A DNA stretch of 64,000 nucleotides. It comes from Galerina marginata (Eukaryota > Basidiomycota > Agaricomycetes > Agaricales > Galerinaceae). Shown piece by piece: positions 12,501-22,896 of the stretch. Location: positions 806,001 to 870,000 of the forward strand of contig JAECYW010000004.1 of the NCBI GenBank assembly GCA_023014335.1. The letters run 5' to 3'. The notes beneath the pieces were generated by a model, which saw only the letters and a program-made list of their open reading frames with translations, was not told the origin of the DNA and made no database searches. Both the position numbers and the translations under genes were made by a program. How positions within the stretch are numbered: position 1 is the stretch's first letter; every line of letters begins with the position of its first letter.

Positions 12501-12616
12501 CGACTTACTTTGAGGTTGAGGGTGAAAGTTCTTACGACCTCCGCCTTGAGTGATTTGAAGACTGTTACCGATTTGATAGCGTGGTTAGAGGATTGAATAG
12601 TAAATATTGAAGCCAT
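9585..12616 (-). CDS. DUF4140/DUF4139 protein fused to GLE1 C-terminal domain
   Basis: Nine exons: 12616..12509, 12434..12099, 12039..11886, 11838..11423, 11364..11272, 11214..10696, 10653..10510, 10447..9910 and 9844..9585. All phases agree, giving 855 residues with no stop. Exons 1-6 copy the architecture of the gene at 5518-7983: exons 1, 2, 3 and 5 have identical lengths (108, 336, 154 and 93 nt), and the FG insert is absent. From about residue 530 the sequence becomes GLE1-like: WNRLRRQIVLRIGQLTNDP, YIALCYSLAKAIVLQAE, a PMFQLPRFWTWFARIMGN block, and LDVLGVEAENIWGQEW. GLE1 is the mRNA-export factor at the cytoplasmic face of the nuclear pore that activates the DEAD-box ATPase Dbp5 with IP6. 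The N-terminal half of GLE1 is missing. The only optional intron is 10654..10695 (42 nt), which keeps frame either way. Two separate transcripts remain possible, but no intergenic space or start for a separate GLE1 is apparent. Confidence 0.85.
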
Positions 12617-13041
12617 GCTAATGGATCGGTTTAATTTTGAACTTGTTCGTCCGTTTTTTTAGGCAGCGTCGAGGCCTTGAGCTTGAGGGACCCAGTCATA
12701 AGGAAAGGCGGAAGCGATTGGAAACGTGGACGTAAAGCATCAGGAATCTTGACTACAAGCATATCATTTGCCAAGGAGTCCGAGGATGAGGATTCAGAAG
12801 GTCGAACCGCAAGCCCGAAGTAATATATACCCAGGACAAAAGGCGAATAGGCGGGAGCAAGGCAGGAGAAAAGAAAGGAACCTTACCTTTATTTGCTCAC
12901 CCTTGCAACGCGGCCCAAACCAAACAACCCCGGGCCAAACCTCCTCCCCAATTGTGCCTCCTGCCATTCAGTTCTACTGCCGAATCGCTCAAGAATCGCT
13001 TCAGGAATAAAATGACATAGTTTCTAGCCTTCACCATTATC
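12617..13041. promoter_or_regulatory. Divergent promoter region of the DUF4139-GLE1 gene and POP5
   Basis: About 425 bases between divergent start codons. No long coding frame is supported. Both promoters are expected here. Confidence 0.4.
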
Positions 13042-13754
13042 ATGGTCCGATTTAAAGTGCGTAAGAATCCCGTGTCTTTGACTGACTTTTCTGATTTTGG
13101 GAAGTTTTTAGAACCGTTGGCTTCTCGTTGAATTTCTACCGGAAGCGCAAGGACGCGCCCAGCTCGGTAAACCTACAATCGGAAATGGGCCATCGCTTGA
13201 CGGAAAAGCTATATGGGCAGCCTTGAAGCAGTGCGTATTAGCGAACTTTGGGGATTCGGGATGGGGTGCCGTTGGGTTATCACTGACAGGTATGTTTTAT
13301 TACTCTATGAAAGAACTGGATCACTGGTAAAGGCTAACATCCTCGCCTTCCGTTAGTCAAGTACTTTTCTCCGACGACTAACATATGCATCATACGCGTT
13401 GGTCGCGACCAGCACAATATCGCATGGGGAGCTCTGACGCTTCTGACGTCCATCGATGGTGTGAGATACATCCCGAACGTTGTCCATGTATCAGGTGAAT
13501 AGATATTTTCCTCACCTAGAGAAAATTTCTGACTTGGGATCCTAGGTACTATCAAACACGCACAGCTCTCTGCTATCGCTCACAATCGCGAAGTTATCGC
13601 ACGGTATAGAGCTTTAGCCAAGACACCAGGTACGGCTTAATGTTTGTATCTAGATCCAGCTTTCATCTGATATTATTTCGTCCGGGTAGTGGACTATGAC
13701 GATGAAACATTTCTTGAAGGTAGCCAACGCGAAATCGAAGCTTTGCAAGATTAA
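13042..13754 (+). CDS. POP5: Ribonuclease P/MRP protein subunit POP5
   Basis: Five exons in perfect phase: 13042..13056, 13112..13289, 13357..13494, 13546..13629 and 13690..13754, giving 159 residues. The first exon encodes only MVRFK. The protein shows the Pop5/Rpp14 pattern: NRWLLVEFLPE near the N-terminus, a central WAALKQCVLANFGDSGWG, then YFSPTTNICIIRVGRDQ and VVHVSGTIKHAQ. Pop5 binds the catalytic RNA of RNase P (tRNA 5' maturation) and RNase MRP (rRNA processing) in the nucleus and nucleolus. Length is usual for the family. A decayed copy of its end lies near 25.2 kb. Confidence 0.92.
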
Positions 13755-14073
13755 ACCCGTGCACTCTCGATTCTTGAACAGCATGTAAATAGCAGCCACC
13801 TACCACATCCAGTTTGTACCTGGCTCTTCCCCCCGGAATGCATTCCATTTCGACCTTTCAATATCTCCAAGTACCTATGTCCCACCATTTTTGTAACCAT
13901 TTCCCGTAAGTCATCTCGTTCTCAATATCAATTGGCGCCTGGGTTGCCCATATAAAATTCATCGTGGAGCAATGAAGTTTTGATTCCGCCGTTCATCATC
14001 GCCAACGCATCTCTCCCTCTCGGTGCGCACGCCTCTCTTTGATTATTTCTGCGTTTCGAAAATAAAGATCTAT
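13755..14073. other. Intergenic stretch
   Basis: Between the converging POP5 and F-box gene ends. Nothing recognisable was seen. Confidence 0.4.
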
Positions 14074-15493
14074 TTAGAAACCCGTTGCACCTTCTGTACG
14101 GCTGTCCTTTTCTTTCTTATGCAACGTGCATTGTCGGGAAGCAAGCTCTGTCAATATATGTTCGTTGGAACAATCAACAATGTCTATGTCGAGAGAACAA
14201 TCGGGTGGAAGGGAAGGAAGGCATTTCGTCCCCTCGCCTTTCATCTTTTTGAATTCATTCTTGATTTCCAGGCTCTCAAGTTCTGGCAAGTCGCTGTGAA
14301 CAGGGCGGCGACCTATAACCAAATCGAGATTGAGACGGGAGAGGGAAGGGAAAGTGCCGTTTGCTAATACTTCATCCAGGATACTGATATTCGGGGCTTG
14401 GGTTCGGACTCTGAGATGCTTGACGCAAGCCGCAGGGATCGGCATGCGGGGCAGACCAAAAACGGGGTAACTATTAGAAAATGAGACCCTCGGGTCGCTG
14501 TCCAACGCCAGATATTCGACATTTGGACAAATACTAAAGTCGAGGTCTGAGGGCGTTGAGTTTGGGACTATGCATGGCGTTCTTCAACCAACCGATTTAT
14601 ATCTAAAAAGAAGGAAGGCGTACAAGGTTGGGTTGTCACATAAAGGCGCTTGATGACCTTTCCACTCATTGCAATTAAGCGATGCCTATGTATAAATTTC
14701 TCCTGTGGAGCAAGGAACTTTAGTTCCTGTAGGTGAGACACGAATGAAGGTTCGGACAGCAGATTGTTAATAATATGCGGACAGTCGCTGTCTATCTCGA
14801 GAAGGTCAAGCTGGGGTCGGGGGAGTCGGGGACCGCCTAGTAGTTTTGCGTACGAAAAGGTAATGTATGATAGATGGAGACCTTTTATGAAAGTGCCGTC
14901 AAACAAAGTCGGGGGGATACAATAGACGCCCGTGATTTTCAGTTTCCTAAGGCGAGGGGACTGGCAGATGGCCACAAAAGCAGCAGTAAAATATGGCCCC
15001 AGGGTCGACCAAGATATGCCGACCTTGCCATGATAGCTTCGAATACCATATAGCGTCAGCTCATCGATGCCGTAGTTCTCGTCGTGTAGGTTGTCCAGTA
15101 TATCAGCGAGAATGCAACGCAGATTATCGGACCGGCTTTGCAGCTCGTCTGCACGCACAAAAAAACGCTGTTCAGCTTTCGGCCAACTTGGGGTAATAAA
15201 ACAGACCTACTCAATTTAATCGTAAACTCCCTAATATACTGTGCGATCCCCTTCCTACCGGCTTTAGATTCTGGCGAAAGGATGTCTTTTAGGGCTTTTG
15301 TGCGGGGAAAGATATCGAAATGTCGAGCGCCGTTTATTTCCACGGACCGAAACAGGTGCTTTCGAGAAGAAGCGACAAAAGCAGCTGAAACGAGTAGACA
15401 GGATCGCAAGGCAAATTTGTAAGGCTCATGATGAATATAAAGCGCCAGCGTGTCAAGGATAGCATCGACCAATTCTTGGGGAAGGGAGACCAT
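14074..15493 (-). pseudogene. F-box-like protein gene with one frameshift
   Basis: Exon 1 (15493..15211) starts MVSLPQELVDAILDTLA, a classic agaricomycete F-box opening, and continues with LRSCLLVSAAFVASSRKHLF. An intron (15149..15210) joins in phase to exon 2 (from 15148), which carries LRR-like strands such as LRKLKITGVYCIPPTLFDG. At about 14570 the frame reaches TAG just after LVEERHA, while the sequence continues with clear coding character in another frame (NVEYLALDSDPRVSF) down to a stop at 14074. No GT-AG pair in the right phase spans the break, so one base is missing or extra. It could be a real inactivating mutation or a sequence error. About 40 bases of its 5' end are copied at 22.2 kb. 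Confidence 0.7.
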
Positions 15494-15793
15494 TTAGATG
15501 GACGTTGAAGGAGATCAGTTTGATCCATCCACCTGAGACTGACACTTAGATGTCTCATTGCAACCGTTTGAGTCTCATCGTAATCGCTTGAAAAAACCTG
15601 TATATTTCCATATGTTCAACAAGGAAGAAATAGAGGACAACAAAATAACTACGTGCTATGTATCAGTTCAAATTTCTTGAGCTTCAAGGGTCTTGTATTC
15701 CAGTGTAAGGGTGGTAGCCCGTATATGATAACGGATACCCTACTTCCTTCTTCCCCCTCGCTCTCTCTCTTTCGCGCTCTCTACCTACAGACG

Positions 15794-16307
15794 TCATGCC
15801 TGCTCTGTTCCCGTGTGGCATTGACCTGTGAGTTTCCTCTCGAGTGTTTCCCGTTGTTCCGCACGACGGTTTTCCAACCAGATCAGAGTTGCATGCTGCT
15901 GACCGAGTGACTCCAACAACATATTCAGCCTACTATTCATATTCGCGTCCTTGTCTATCCAATCGATGTGCTCAGGACAGAAACCCATGGCTTCCAGTGC
16001 AACTCTGTACTCTGCACCTGGGGTGGTATTAATTTGTCGTAAGTCAAATGCGGGAGAATAAAATGCCCACCCGTTCCGCCCAAGCTTATAGTCAGTGTGG
16101 ACACCATGTTGGCGCTCCAATACGAGTACAATGCCCAGTTTGGGCTAGTCATTGCCTCAATAAGTTCGGCCTGTGTGGCATTTGCAACAAAATGCTCTGC
16201 AAATTCTTTGGTGACCCCGCAGGCGTAAAGGTCTACAGAGATGATTGAGATGGGAATAGATAGTGAGGTTGATGCGATGCACTCGCAATGATTTTTGATT
16301 GATCCAT
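15794..16307 (-). pseudogene. Hypothetical gene of the duplicated module, copy 1 (frameshifted)
   Basis: Homologous to the intact frame at 22300-22803. The start MDQSKIIAS corresponds to MNQSKIIAS there. A one-base deficit near 16235 then moves the conserved part (DLYACGVTKEFAEHFVANAT) into another frame. A short deletion near 16065 in the GGTGGHF region shifts it again before INTTPGAEYRVALEAMGF. Two frame breaks relative to the sister copy make it very likely a pseudogene. The family function is unknown. It lies downstream of membrane-protein copy 1 on the same strand. Confidence 0.65.
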
Positions 16308-16376
16308 CTCGGACGCTGCTGTGAGGTGTAGAATATTTTGAGATGACTCGGATGAGATGGAATTTAGGAGGTCGCA

Positions 16377-16384
16377 TGACGTCA
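16377..16384. promoter_or_regulatory. CRE-like palindrome TGACGTCA, module copy 1
   Basis: A perfect TGACGTCA palindrome about 70 bases upstream of the hypothetical gene start, within a conserved block (gcatgacgtcaaggtctggg). ATF/CREB-type bZIP factors bind this sequence. The same site is kept at the same place in copies 2 and 3. Confidence 0.55.
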
Positions 16385-16660
16385 AGGTCTGGGCGCGCAC
16401 GCGCCGAGCCACGGTCCAAATCGGGTTCACAACTTTCCTTTTTTATTTCGGTGGGTTTATAAAACCGATCTTGCAATATGCACTACACTCTCCAAGATAC
16501 TCTAGCACGCTGAATGGCGCCGAGAAATTTATAATCGCATCTAGGTCCTGCTATGTCGATACGAGGACTAGGATACATCTATGATCTACTTTACAAGCTG
16601 ACGAACAAGACCAAAAAGAACTGTAATTCCGTCGAAATACACTTAATTCTCCACAGGTAT

Positions 16661-17793
16661 CTAGTCCAGAAATCTCATTCCCCTAAAGATCTGAATAGTT
16701 TCTCCAATTATAAGCACTGTCACAAACACCGCCGTCATTGTGGCAGATGTGCCAGACTTTCCGCCAACAGCAGAACTGTCACCTGAGGCTGTGTCCATCC
16801 ACACCACGATGCAGATTGTCGCTAAGCAAAAGACTGCAGACCTAATATAGGAGTCTTGATTTCACTTATGAAAGACGAAGGTAAGAAAATACTCACCGAG
16901 CAAGGCAGGAAATTGGCGCAATCAGGAAAACCCAGAAATCGATCGATGCTCTGGTATCGCGAGAGCTGGATGCCTAAAATTATACATCAGTATTAAAATT
17001 GTGGGTCAATTAAGCACCGTACTTCAATCCACTCTTCTTTCATTCCGCGCGTTCTGAGCCTAGACCTGTTGAAAAGGTACCAGCTGCTTGAAACAAGTCC
17101 AGCACACGAGACGAGAAAAGCCGACAGAGCGGTAGTGCGCGTGTAGACATTGTCTCCAACACCGTTGATTTGAAAGAGGGAAAGAGAAAGCCTAATGACC
17201 GTGTTAGAAAATGACAGGAAGTAATAGAAATTTGTCAATTACTTACGGGACGACTAACATGCATCCTGTGAAAGCTATCGCCCAAATTCCTGTGAACCGA
17301 TCTACGTTTTCGTTCCATTGATTGTCACCAGAGATCAACGCTCCAGCGCTTACGTTGAGGGCATGATCGCGCACATCCAAAGCGCGCATTCGTTGAGAGA
17401 GCGCCGTGCTTGGGAAAGCCATATTTCTAAAAATAAGGCGGTCTAGTCCGAGTGTGAATAAAGTCATCGTCGGCATGTAGAGCACATGCAGGCAGGCACT
17501 TATGCCCGTCCAAATACGTGTAGCGGTCAATTTTGCCGTGGCAGCCTCTTGTTGGCAGCTGTGCAGTAGGTTAATTATATCGTATATGTCAAATTACGTT
17601 GTGCCTACCTGTTGGCGCCTCCACAACCGGGGTTCGTGTTGGAATGCGGCTGTTCTCGATCGGACGGACTGGACGTCGTCAAGGTTGGAGGGAGCGGTGA
17701 GGCATGTGAGGCAAAAACAGAGTTGTGTATAGGAGCAGGTTTGGATAGACTCTGCGTTCTATCCCGGTCTGAAGGGTGAGGATTAGGCTGCAT
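16661..17793 (-). CDS. Multi-pass membrane protein of the duplicated module, copy 1
   Basis: Five exons in phase: 17793..17609, 17558..17247, 17191..17023, 16973..16897 and 16841..16661, giving 307 residues. The N-terminal ~60 residues are Pro/Ser/Thr-rich and soluble. Hydrophobic helices follow around IWTGISACLHVLYMPTMTLF, IWAIAFTGCMLVV, TALSAFLVSCAGLVSSSWYL, FWVFLIAPISCLA and VFCLATICIVVW, with a last helix TAVFVTVLIIGETIQIF. I recognise no named family; transporter or receptor is only a guess. It has an N-proximal segment (about 20 residues, exon 2 start) that copy 2 lacks. This is the best-preserved copy along with copy 2. Confidence 0.72.
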
Positions 17794-19044
17794 AATAGGA
17801 GTGTTGCGTTTTTGCGTTGGGGTAAGTGACTAGAAGGTAGTAGGAAGGAAGAGGCTCTTGGCGTTACTTACTTATCGACTTGAAAACCACATTAGAAGAT
17901 CACCCATTTTATAGGTCCACACAGTCTGGCGCGGAGGCTGTATTTCGGTGAAGATGTTCAAAAAAAGAGGACAGGGTGAGTAGAATCTCGTAGATCGGGA
18001 CACTGTACAGCGCTAGGGCTTCTTTCCAAATACAAAATTATGAATGCGCGAAAATCGTCGAGAGCTGAGACTCCGTGACAGAGAGTGTTGAAGTGGGCAG
18101 TATCTTCTGAGGAAGGTTTGCCGGAACTGGACTCCGCTCCGAGAATGTGATACTGTCCGATCGCGTTCGACCGTTTGATTCCGTTTTGTTAATAAATTGG
18201 GGAACAATGTGGGGTATTCTGTGAAGGGCTGCGCAACCTAGCCAGAACGAGAAATCTTTTCATGGCAACAAGGGACCAACGTTCCGACCCAGGTCCTGAA
18301 TTTTCGGACAGTATTCGGGAAACTGGTTATGTAAGAGGATAAGGTCGATGATGCAATGGGCGGACCAACGGCTCATGCGGTCATGACTCGGCGCAGTTCG
18401 AGAAATGATAATTCGTGGACCTGACCTCAGCGATCGGAAGACATCGGGACGTCCTCGAGGCAACTTGGTCTCTGAAATACAACGTGTTGGGTCACGCGTC
18501 GAAGACGAGGCAAGACACGAGGCCGGTGCGGTCTCAGAACATGGGCAAAAAAAACGCGCCGTTGGGACTACAAGGACCTCCGAACTGCAGTTCATGGCCT
18601 TTCATGAAATTTTTTGACCCTAATACTTGCTGAATATGAAGGAACTGTGAGATGAATCGAACAATGGGCTGAACAACGGTCAAACAAAGGCTTACAGTAC
18701 TCAGAAAATTTACAATTCAATGTTCAGTGTCCCTTCGATCTTGGTTGATTTAGTAAATCGTGCAATTGGGTCGAGTCAGAAGGTTGAAGGCGACGCGTAT
18801 GTGCGGTGCATATCCAGGATCTGTCTGGAGCGGCCAATTCAGTACTAGTGCATTTTTGGTGTAAAATTAAAGGCCATAACTAAGAATGGCACCCAATTCC
18901 TGTGCGGAGAAGAATGTGCAAGAAAAATCTGAACGACGCGGGCATTTGCGGGTCGGACTGTTCGCTGACGAACTGGACAATGCAAATCAACAGGATGGAT
19001 CAAGGGGCTATCGACCGAGCATCCGCTGAAATCAACCCCTCCGA
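17794..19044. other. Spacer between module copies
   Basis: About 1.25 kb that holds the promoter of membrane-protein copy 1 and unassigned sequence. Several short frames exist on both strands but none shows coding character or conserved splice sites. Confidence 0.4.
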
Positions 19045-19098
19045 GCATGTAGAGTAGATTGTGGTGACTAAGATGAGATGAAGCTAGAAGCGGTCGCA

Positions 19099-19106
19099 TG
19101 ACGTCA
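19099..19106. promoter_or_regulatory. CRE-like palindrome TGACGTCA, module copy 2
   Basis: The same conserved block as in copies 1 and 3 (gcatgacgtcaaggtctggg). Here the hypothetical gene it should control is missing: similarity to the other copies stops near 19045. Confidence 0.5.
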
Positions 19107-19395
19107 AGGTCTGGGCAACGCGCACGCGCACGCGCCAAAATTGAGCTCATGTCCAAATCGGGTTCATGACTTTCCTTTTTCGTTTCGGTGGGTTTATTAA
19201 ACCGAACTTGCAATATGCACTACACTCTCCAAGATACTCTAGCACGCTGAATGGCTTAAAATCGCATTTAGGCCCTGCTATGTCGATACGAGGACTAGGA
19301 TACATCTACGATCTACTTTACAAGCTTGCGAACGAGACCAAAAGGAACTGTAATTCCGTTGAAAACTTGAAATGCACTTAATTCTCCACAGATAT

Positions 19396-20490
19396 CTAAA
19401 CTAGAAATCTCATTCCCCTAAAGATCTGAAGAGTTTCTCCAATTATAAGCACTGTCACAAACACCGCCGTCATTGTGGCAGATGTGCCAGACTTTCCGCC
19501 AACAGCAGAACTGTCACCTGAGGCTGTGTCCATCCACACCACGACGCAGATTGTCGCTAAGCAAAAGACTGCAGACCTAATATAGAAATCTTAATTTCAT
19601 GTATGAAAGACGAAGGTTATAAGGAAGTACTCACCGAGCAAGGCATGAAATTGGGGCAGTCAGCAAAACCCAGAAATCGATCGAGGCTCTGGTATCGCGA
19701 GAGCAGGATGCCTAAAATTATATATCAGTATCAACACCGTAGGTCAGTTAAGCGCCGTACCTTAGTCCACTCTTCTTTCATTCCGCGTTTTCTAAGCCTA
19801 GACCTGTTTAAAAGATACCAGCTGCTTGAGACAAGCCCTGCACACGAGGTCAGGAAAGCCGACAGAGCGGTAGTGCGCGTGTAGACATTGTCTCCAACAC
19901 CGTTGATTTGAAAAAGGGCAAGAGACAGCCTAATGACCGTGTTAGAAAGTGACAGAGGAAGTAATAGAAATTTGTCAATGACTTACGGGACAACTAACAT
20001 GCATCCTGTGAAAGCTATCGCCCACATTCTTGTGATTCGAACTATGTTTTGGTTCCATTGACCGTGTCCAGGGATCAATCCTCCAGCGCTTACGTCGAGG
20101 GCACGATCGCGTACGTCCATAGCACGCATCGGACGAGAAAGCGCTATAGATGGGAAAGCCATATCTCTATAAAGCAAGTGGTCCAATCCGAGTGCGAATA
20201 AAGTCATCGCCGACTTGTAAAGCACAAGCAGGTGGGCACTGTAGGTCAATATTTAATCATAGGAGATATATCAGTGAGATACTGTGTTGTGCCTACCTAT
20301 TAGTACTTCCAATTGGGTTAGTGTTGTAAATTATGTTCCCTAATCCAGATGGACTAATAGGTGTCGCTGAGATTGACGACGATGGCCCGGGCGAAAGCGG
20401 GGCATAAACAGCGGAGGATTGTAAGATGTGTAGAGGAGGAGGTCTAGATATGGGCTGGGTTTGGTATGAAGGGCGCTGGTCAAGTTGCAT
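19396..20490 (-). CDS. Multi-pass membrane protein of the duplicated module, copy 2
   Basis: Five exons: 20490..20297, 20238..19987, 19929..19761, 19711..19635 and 19576..19396, giving 290 residues without interruption. Exons 3, 4 and 5 have the same lengths as in copy 1 (169, 77 and 181 nt), and exon 2 is 60 nt shorter. The N-terminus is Pro/Ser-rich (SRPPPLHILQSSAVY) and differs from copy 1, while the helices from MTLFALGLDHLLYRDMAFPS onward are closely conserved. Function unknown. The partner hypothetical gene downstream has been lost. Confidence 0.72.
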
Positions 20491-21380
20491 ACCGGAAGAT
20501 GTTGAACTTTGAGTTCAGGGAGGGAGATGGGCTGGCACGGTTAACTTGAAAGCACATAACGGGGAGTAGCCATTTTATATGTCCGTAGAGTCTGGCCAGT
20601 CTCTCCTAGCGAAATCCCACAGGGGTCTCTTGCATTTATTATTACTGCTCGATCTATCGTCAAAGGTGTCTTCCAATTCCGTAAAGACTGGCCTCAAGGC
20701 ACCGAGATCTACCTGTCACACATCAAGATTTGTCAACGAGCCGGCAAACGCCGTATTCTATTTTAGTCACCCGCCCTCGTCGGCAAATCACATCAACCAT
20801 CTCCTTCACGTTGTAGGCTGGCTTGTCCCGTCTGCCCTCCTGCCCATCATGTGTTCATAATACTCAACTATCGGTAGGTTCTTTACCGTGGCTATTGAAA
20901 TCTTTTTTCTTTTGCTGACTCATTTTCCTCCGGCCCCAGCTGCCTTCAGGCTTTTTGGCACTGCTACAACATCGTGATGTTTTGCGATGTACTTGCGTCC
21001 TAGACGCCCGCACCCTCCCTGCTCTACTCCTCACGGTCTTTTTTCATTGCACCTCCTCTGTCCCCGCCGCTTTCTGACTGTCTCTGCCCGTCTCACCGTC
21101 GTCTACCGGTTCAGTTGGTCTACTGCCGTGTTGCCTCAGATGTTTGTTCCGCTCTTCGAAACGCCAACTCTTCGGTTGGCGCCGCGCACTGACCCAATGC
21201 GGGTGTCCTTGTCACCACCAGCACCTGTCGGACCAACGATTGGGACCTGCCCTCTGCCGTATGCTCACCTCCTTCCAATGCTGCACAAATACCGAGAGAG
21301 ACTTGAGAGAAGCCTTGCGGGATGTGAAAAGACCCAAGTTGCTCTTGGAGTAGTTCTCAGGTATGTTGACGTCCCAATTG
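20491..21380. other. Spacer without a supported gene
   Basis: About 890 bases upstream of membrane-protein copy 2. Pyrimidine-rich on the plus strand around 20990-21130. Open frames here look fortuitous. Confidence 0.4.
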
Positions 21381-21842
21381 CTATTGACAGTTTTTACTTA
21401 CTCCATTTCTAGCTCGAGGCAAAGCGCCGTTGCGCCGCAGCCCACTATGAGCCATCTGAAAAAGTCTCGGCAAGCCGCGGTCGTCGTTGTCGAGATCAAA
21501 CTCCTCTGCAGCGTCTTTGATGGGGAACGGGTTCGCTGTACTGAACCCCCGTGCCGTTGGAACAGCAGCCTCATTGACTAACTCCAGTAGCTGCCCCCGT
21601 TGTCGCTTATTGTCATCCATGCCGATTCTTTAGCTGGAAGGAGAGAGGTTGAGGTCGATGTTAGAAATGGGTGTCTGATTGAAGGTGGAGAGATGCTGAG
21701 TCAATGATGGGTGGGCAGCGATCTCAAAATTTCCAGTCGTTGCTGCCCAATCTAATGCGCCCAGTCGCAATACTCCCGGTCGTTGTCTTCTTGCGCAGGC
21801 AACGCGAACCCTCGGCTTCTTGCAGTGCCAGCCTGTGTCCAA
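21381..21842 (-). other. Possible gene remnant
   Basis: Two short minus-strand frames have some protein-like character. One starts with MDDNKRQRGQLLELVNEA (21620 downward) and is followed by a plausible GT donor. An upstream one (21842..21630) contains LDWAATTGNFEIAAHPSL, vaguely ankyrin-like. They do not join convincingly and I recognise no family. Confidence 0.2.
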
Positions 21843-21939
21843 ACCAAGTGCAATGTAATTTGTTCAGTGTACATTCTTTTGCAACTCTCCATGCGTACAA
21901 TAGGTATCTTATGTTTCTTTCTAGCCCCACCCCACCACA

Positions 21940-22187
21940 ATGAACCGAAAGAGCGCGCTCGAAACCCGCCTCCAAGCAGCCCTCGCATCCTGCGAAGAGT
22001 GCTGGATCCGGCGACGCCTCCCCGACCCCGCAGCGTCCACCCCGCCAACACACACCACCCCTCTAGCCGACTTCACCTCAAACGACTACCTCTCCATCTC
22101 CGCCCCCTCCAAGCTCCGCTCGCATCACCTCCGGCGGCTCTCTTGCGCCCCCGACTTCCTCGGGTCCAGCAGTTCGAGGCTGCTTGT
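21940..22187 (+). pseudogene. Truncated 5' copy of the bioF-like gene
   Basis: The frame MNRKSALETRLQAALAS with LADFTSNDYLSISAPSKLR and SRLLVN is a diverged duplicate of the first ~83 codons of the KAPA synthase gene at 25702, including a few bases of 5' flank. Similarity stops abruptly after the SRLLVN codons. The next bases match the F-box gene start region, so the join is a rearrangement junction. The catalytic part is absent. Confidence 0.85.
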
Positions 22188-22202
22188 GAACGAAGCCCCA
22201 GA

Positions 22203-22240
22203 ATGTCAAGGATAGTATCGACCAATTTTTGAGGAAAGGC
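22203..22240 (-). pseudogene. Fragment copied from the F-box gene 5' end
   Basis: About 40 bases match 15450-15490, the first codons of the F-box-like gene (for example tgtcaaggatag and atcgaccaatt), with a few substitutions. It is sandwiched between the bioF fragment and module copy 3. Confidence 0.6.
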
Positions 22241-22299
22241 CCTTATTTGTACATATGATAACGGATTCCCTTCTTCTCCCTCGCCCTCCCTCCCTCTGT

Positions 22300-22803
22300 C
22301 TACCTATAGACGTCGTACCTGCTCTGTTCCCGTGTGACATCGACCTGTGAGTTTCCTCTCGAGTCTTTCCCGTTGTTCCACCCAACGGGTTTCCATTCCA
22401 TCAACTTGTGCGGCCTATTCATATTCGCGTCCTTGTCTATCCAATCGATGTGCTCCGGACGGAAACCCATGGCTTCCAATGTAATCCTATATTCTGCACC
22501 TGGGGTGGTATTAATTTGTATTTGTCGTAAGTCAAATGCGAGAGGATAAAATGTAAAATGCCCACCCGTTCCACCCAAGCTTCGAGTCAGTGTGGATGCC
22601 GTGTTGGCGCCCCAATAGGAGTACAATGCCCAGTCAGGCCTATTCGTTGCCTCAGTAAGCTCGGCCTGTGTGGCATTTGCAACAAAATGTTCCGCAAACT
22701 CGTGGGTCATTCCGCAGGCATAAAGATCTGCAGAGAGCAGACTGAGGGGAAATAGACAGTGAGGTTGACGCGACACACTCGCGATGATTTTTGATTGATT
22801 CAT
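22300..22803 (-). CDS. Hypothetical protein of the duplicated module, copy 3
   Basis: An uninterrupted 167-codon frame beginning MNQSKIIASVSRQPHCLF, with a conserved core DLYACGMTHEFAEHFVANAT, a Gly-rich turn RSLGGTGGHF, and INTTPGAEYRITLEAMGFRP. It is the intact relative of the frameshifted copy at 15794-16307. The C-terminal ~25 residues differ from copy 1, and a splice site near 22355 could change the end. No domain is recognised and no convincing signal peptide is seen. Confidence 0.5.
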   Translation of the reverse strand: MNQSKIIASVSRQPHCLFPLSLLSADLYACGMTHEFAEHFVANATQAELTEATNRPDWALYSYWGANTASTLTRSLGGTGGHFTFYPLAFDLRQIQINTTPGAEYRITLEAMGFRPEHIDWIDKDANMNRPHKLMEWKPVGWNNGKDSRGNSQVDVTREQSRYDVYR

Positions 22804-22888
22804 CTCTGACGCTGCTGTGAGGCGTGTAGAGTAGATTGAGATGATTGGGATGAGATGACTCGGATGAGATGGAGCTTAGAAGGTCGCA

Positions 22889-22896
22889 TGACGTCA
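22889..22896. promoter_or_regulatory. CRE-like palindrome TGACGTCA, module copy 3
   Basis: Perfect TGACGTCA 86 bases upstream of the hypothetical gene start, in the same conserved block as copies 1 and 2. Confidence 0.55.

Noticed and set aside
20987..21412. 141-codon plus-strand frame
   Set aside because: Low-complexity pyrimidine-rich start, no splice or domain evidence.
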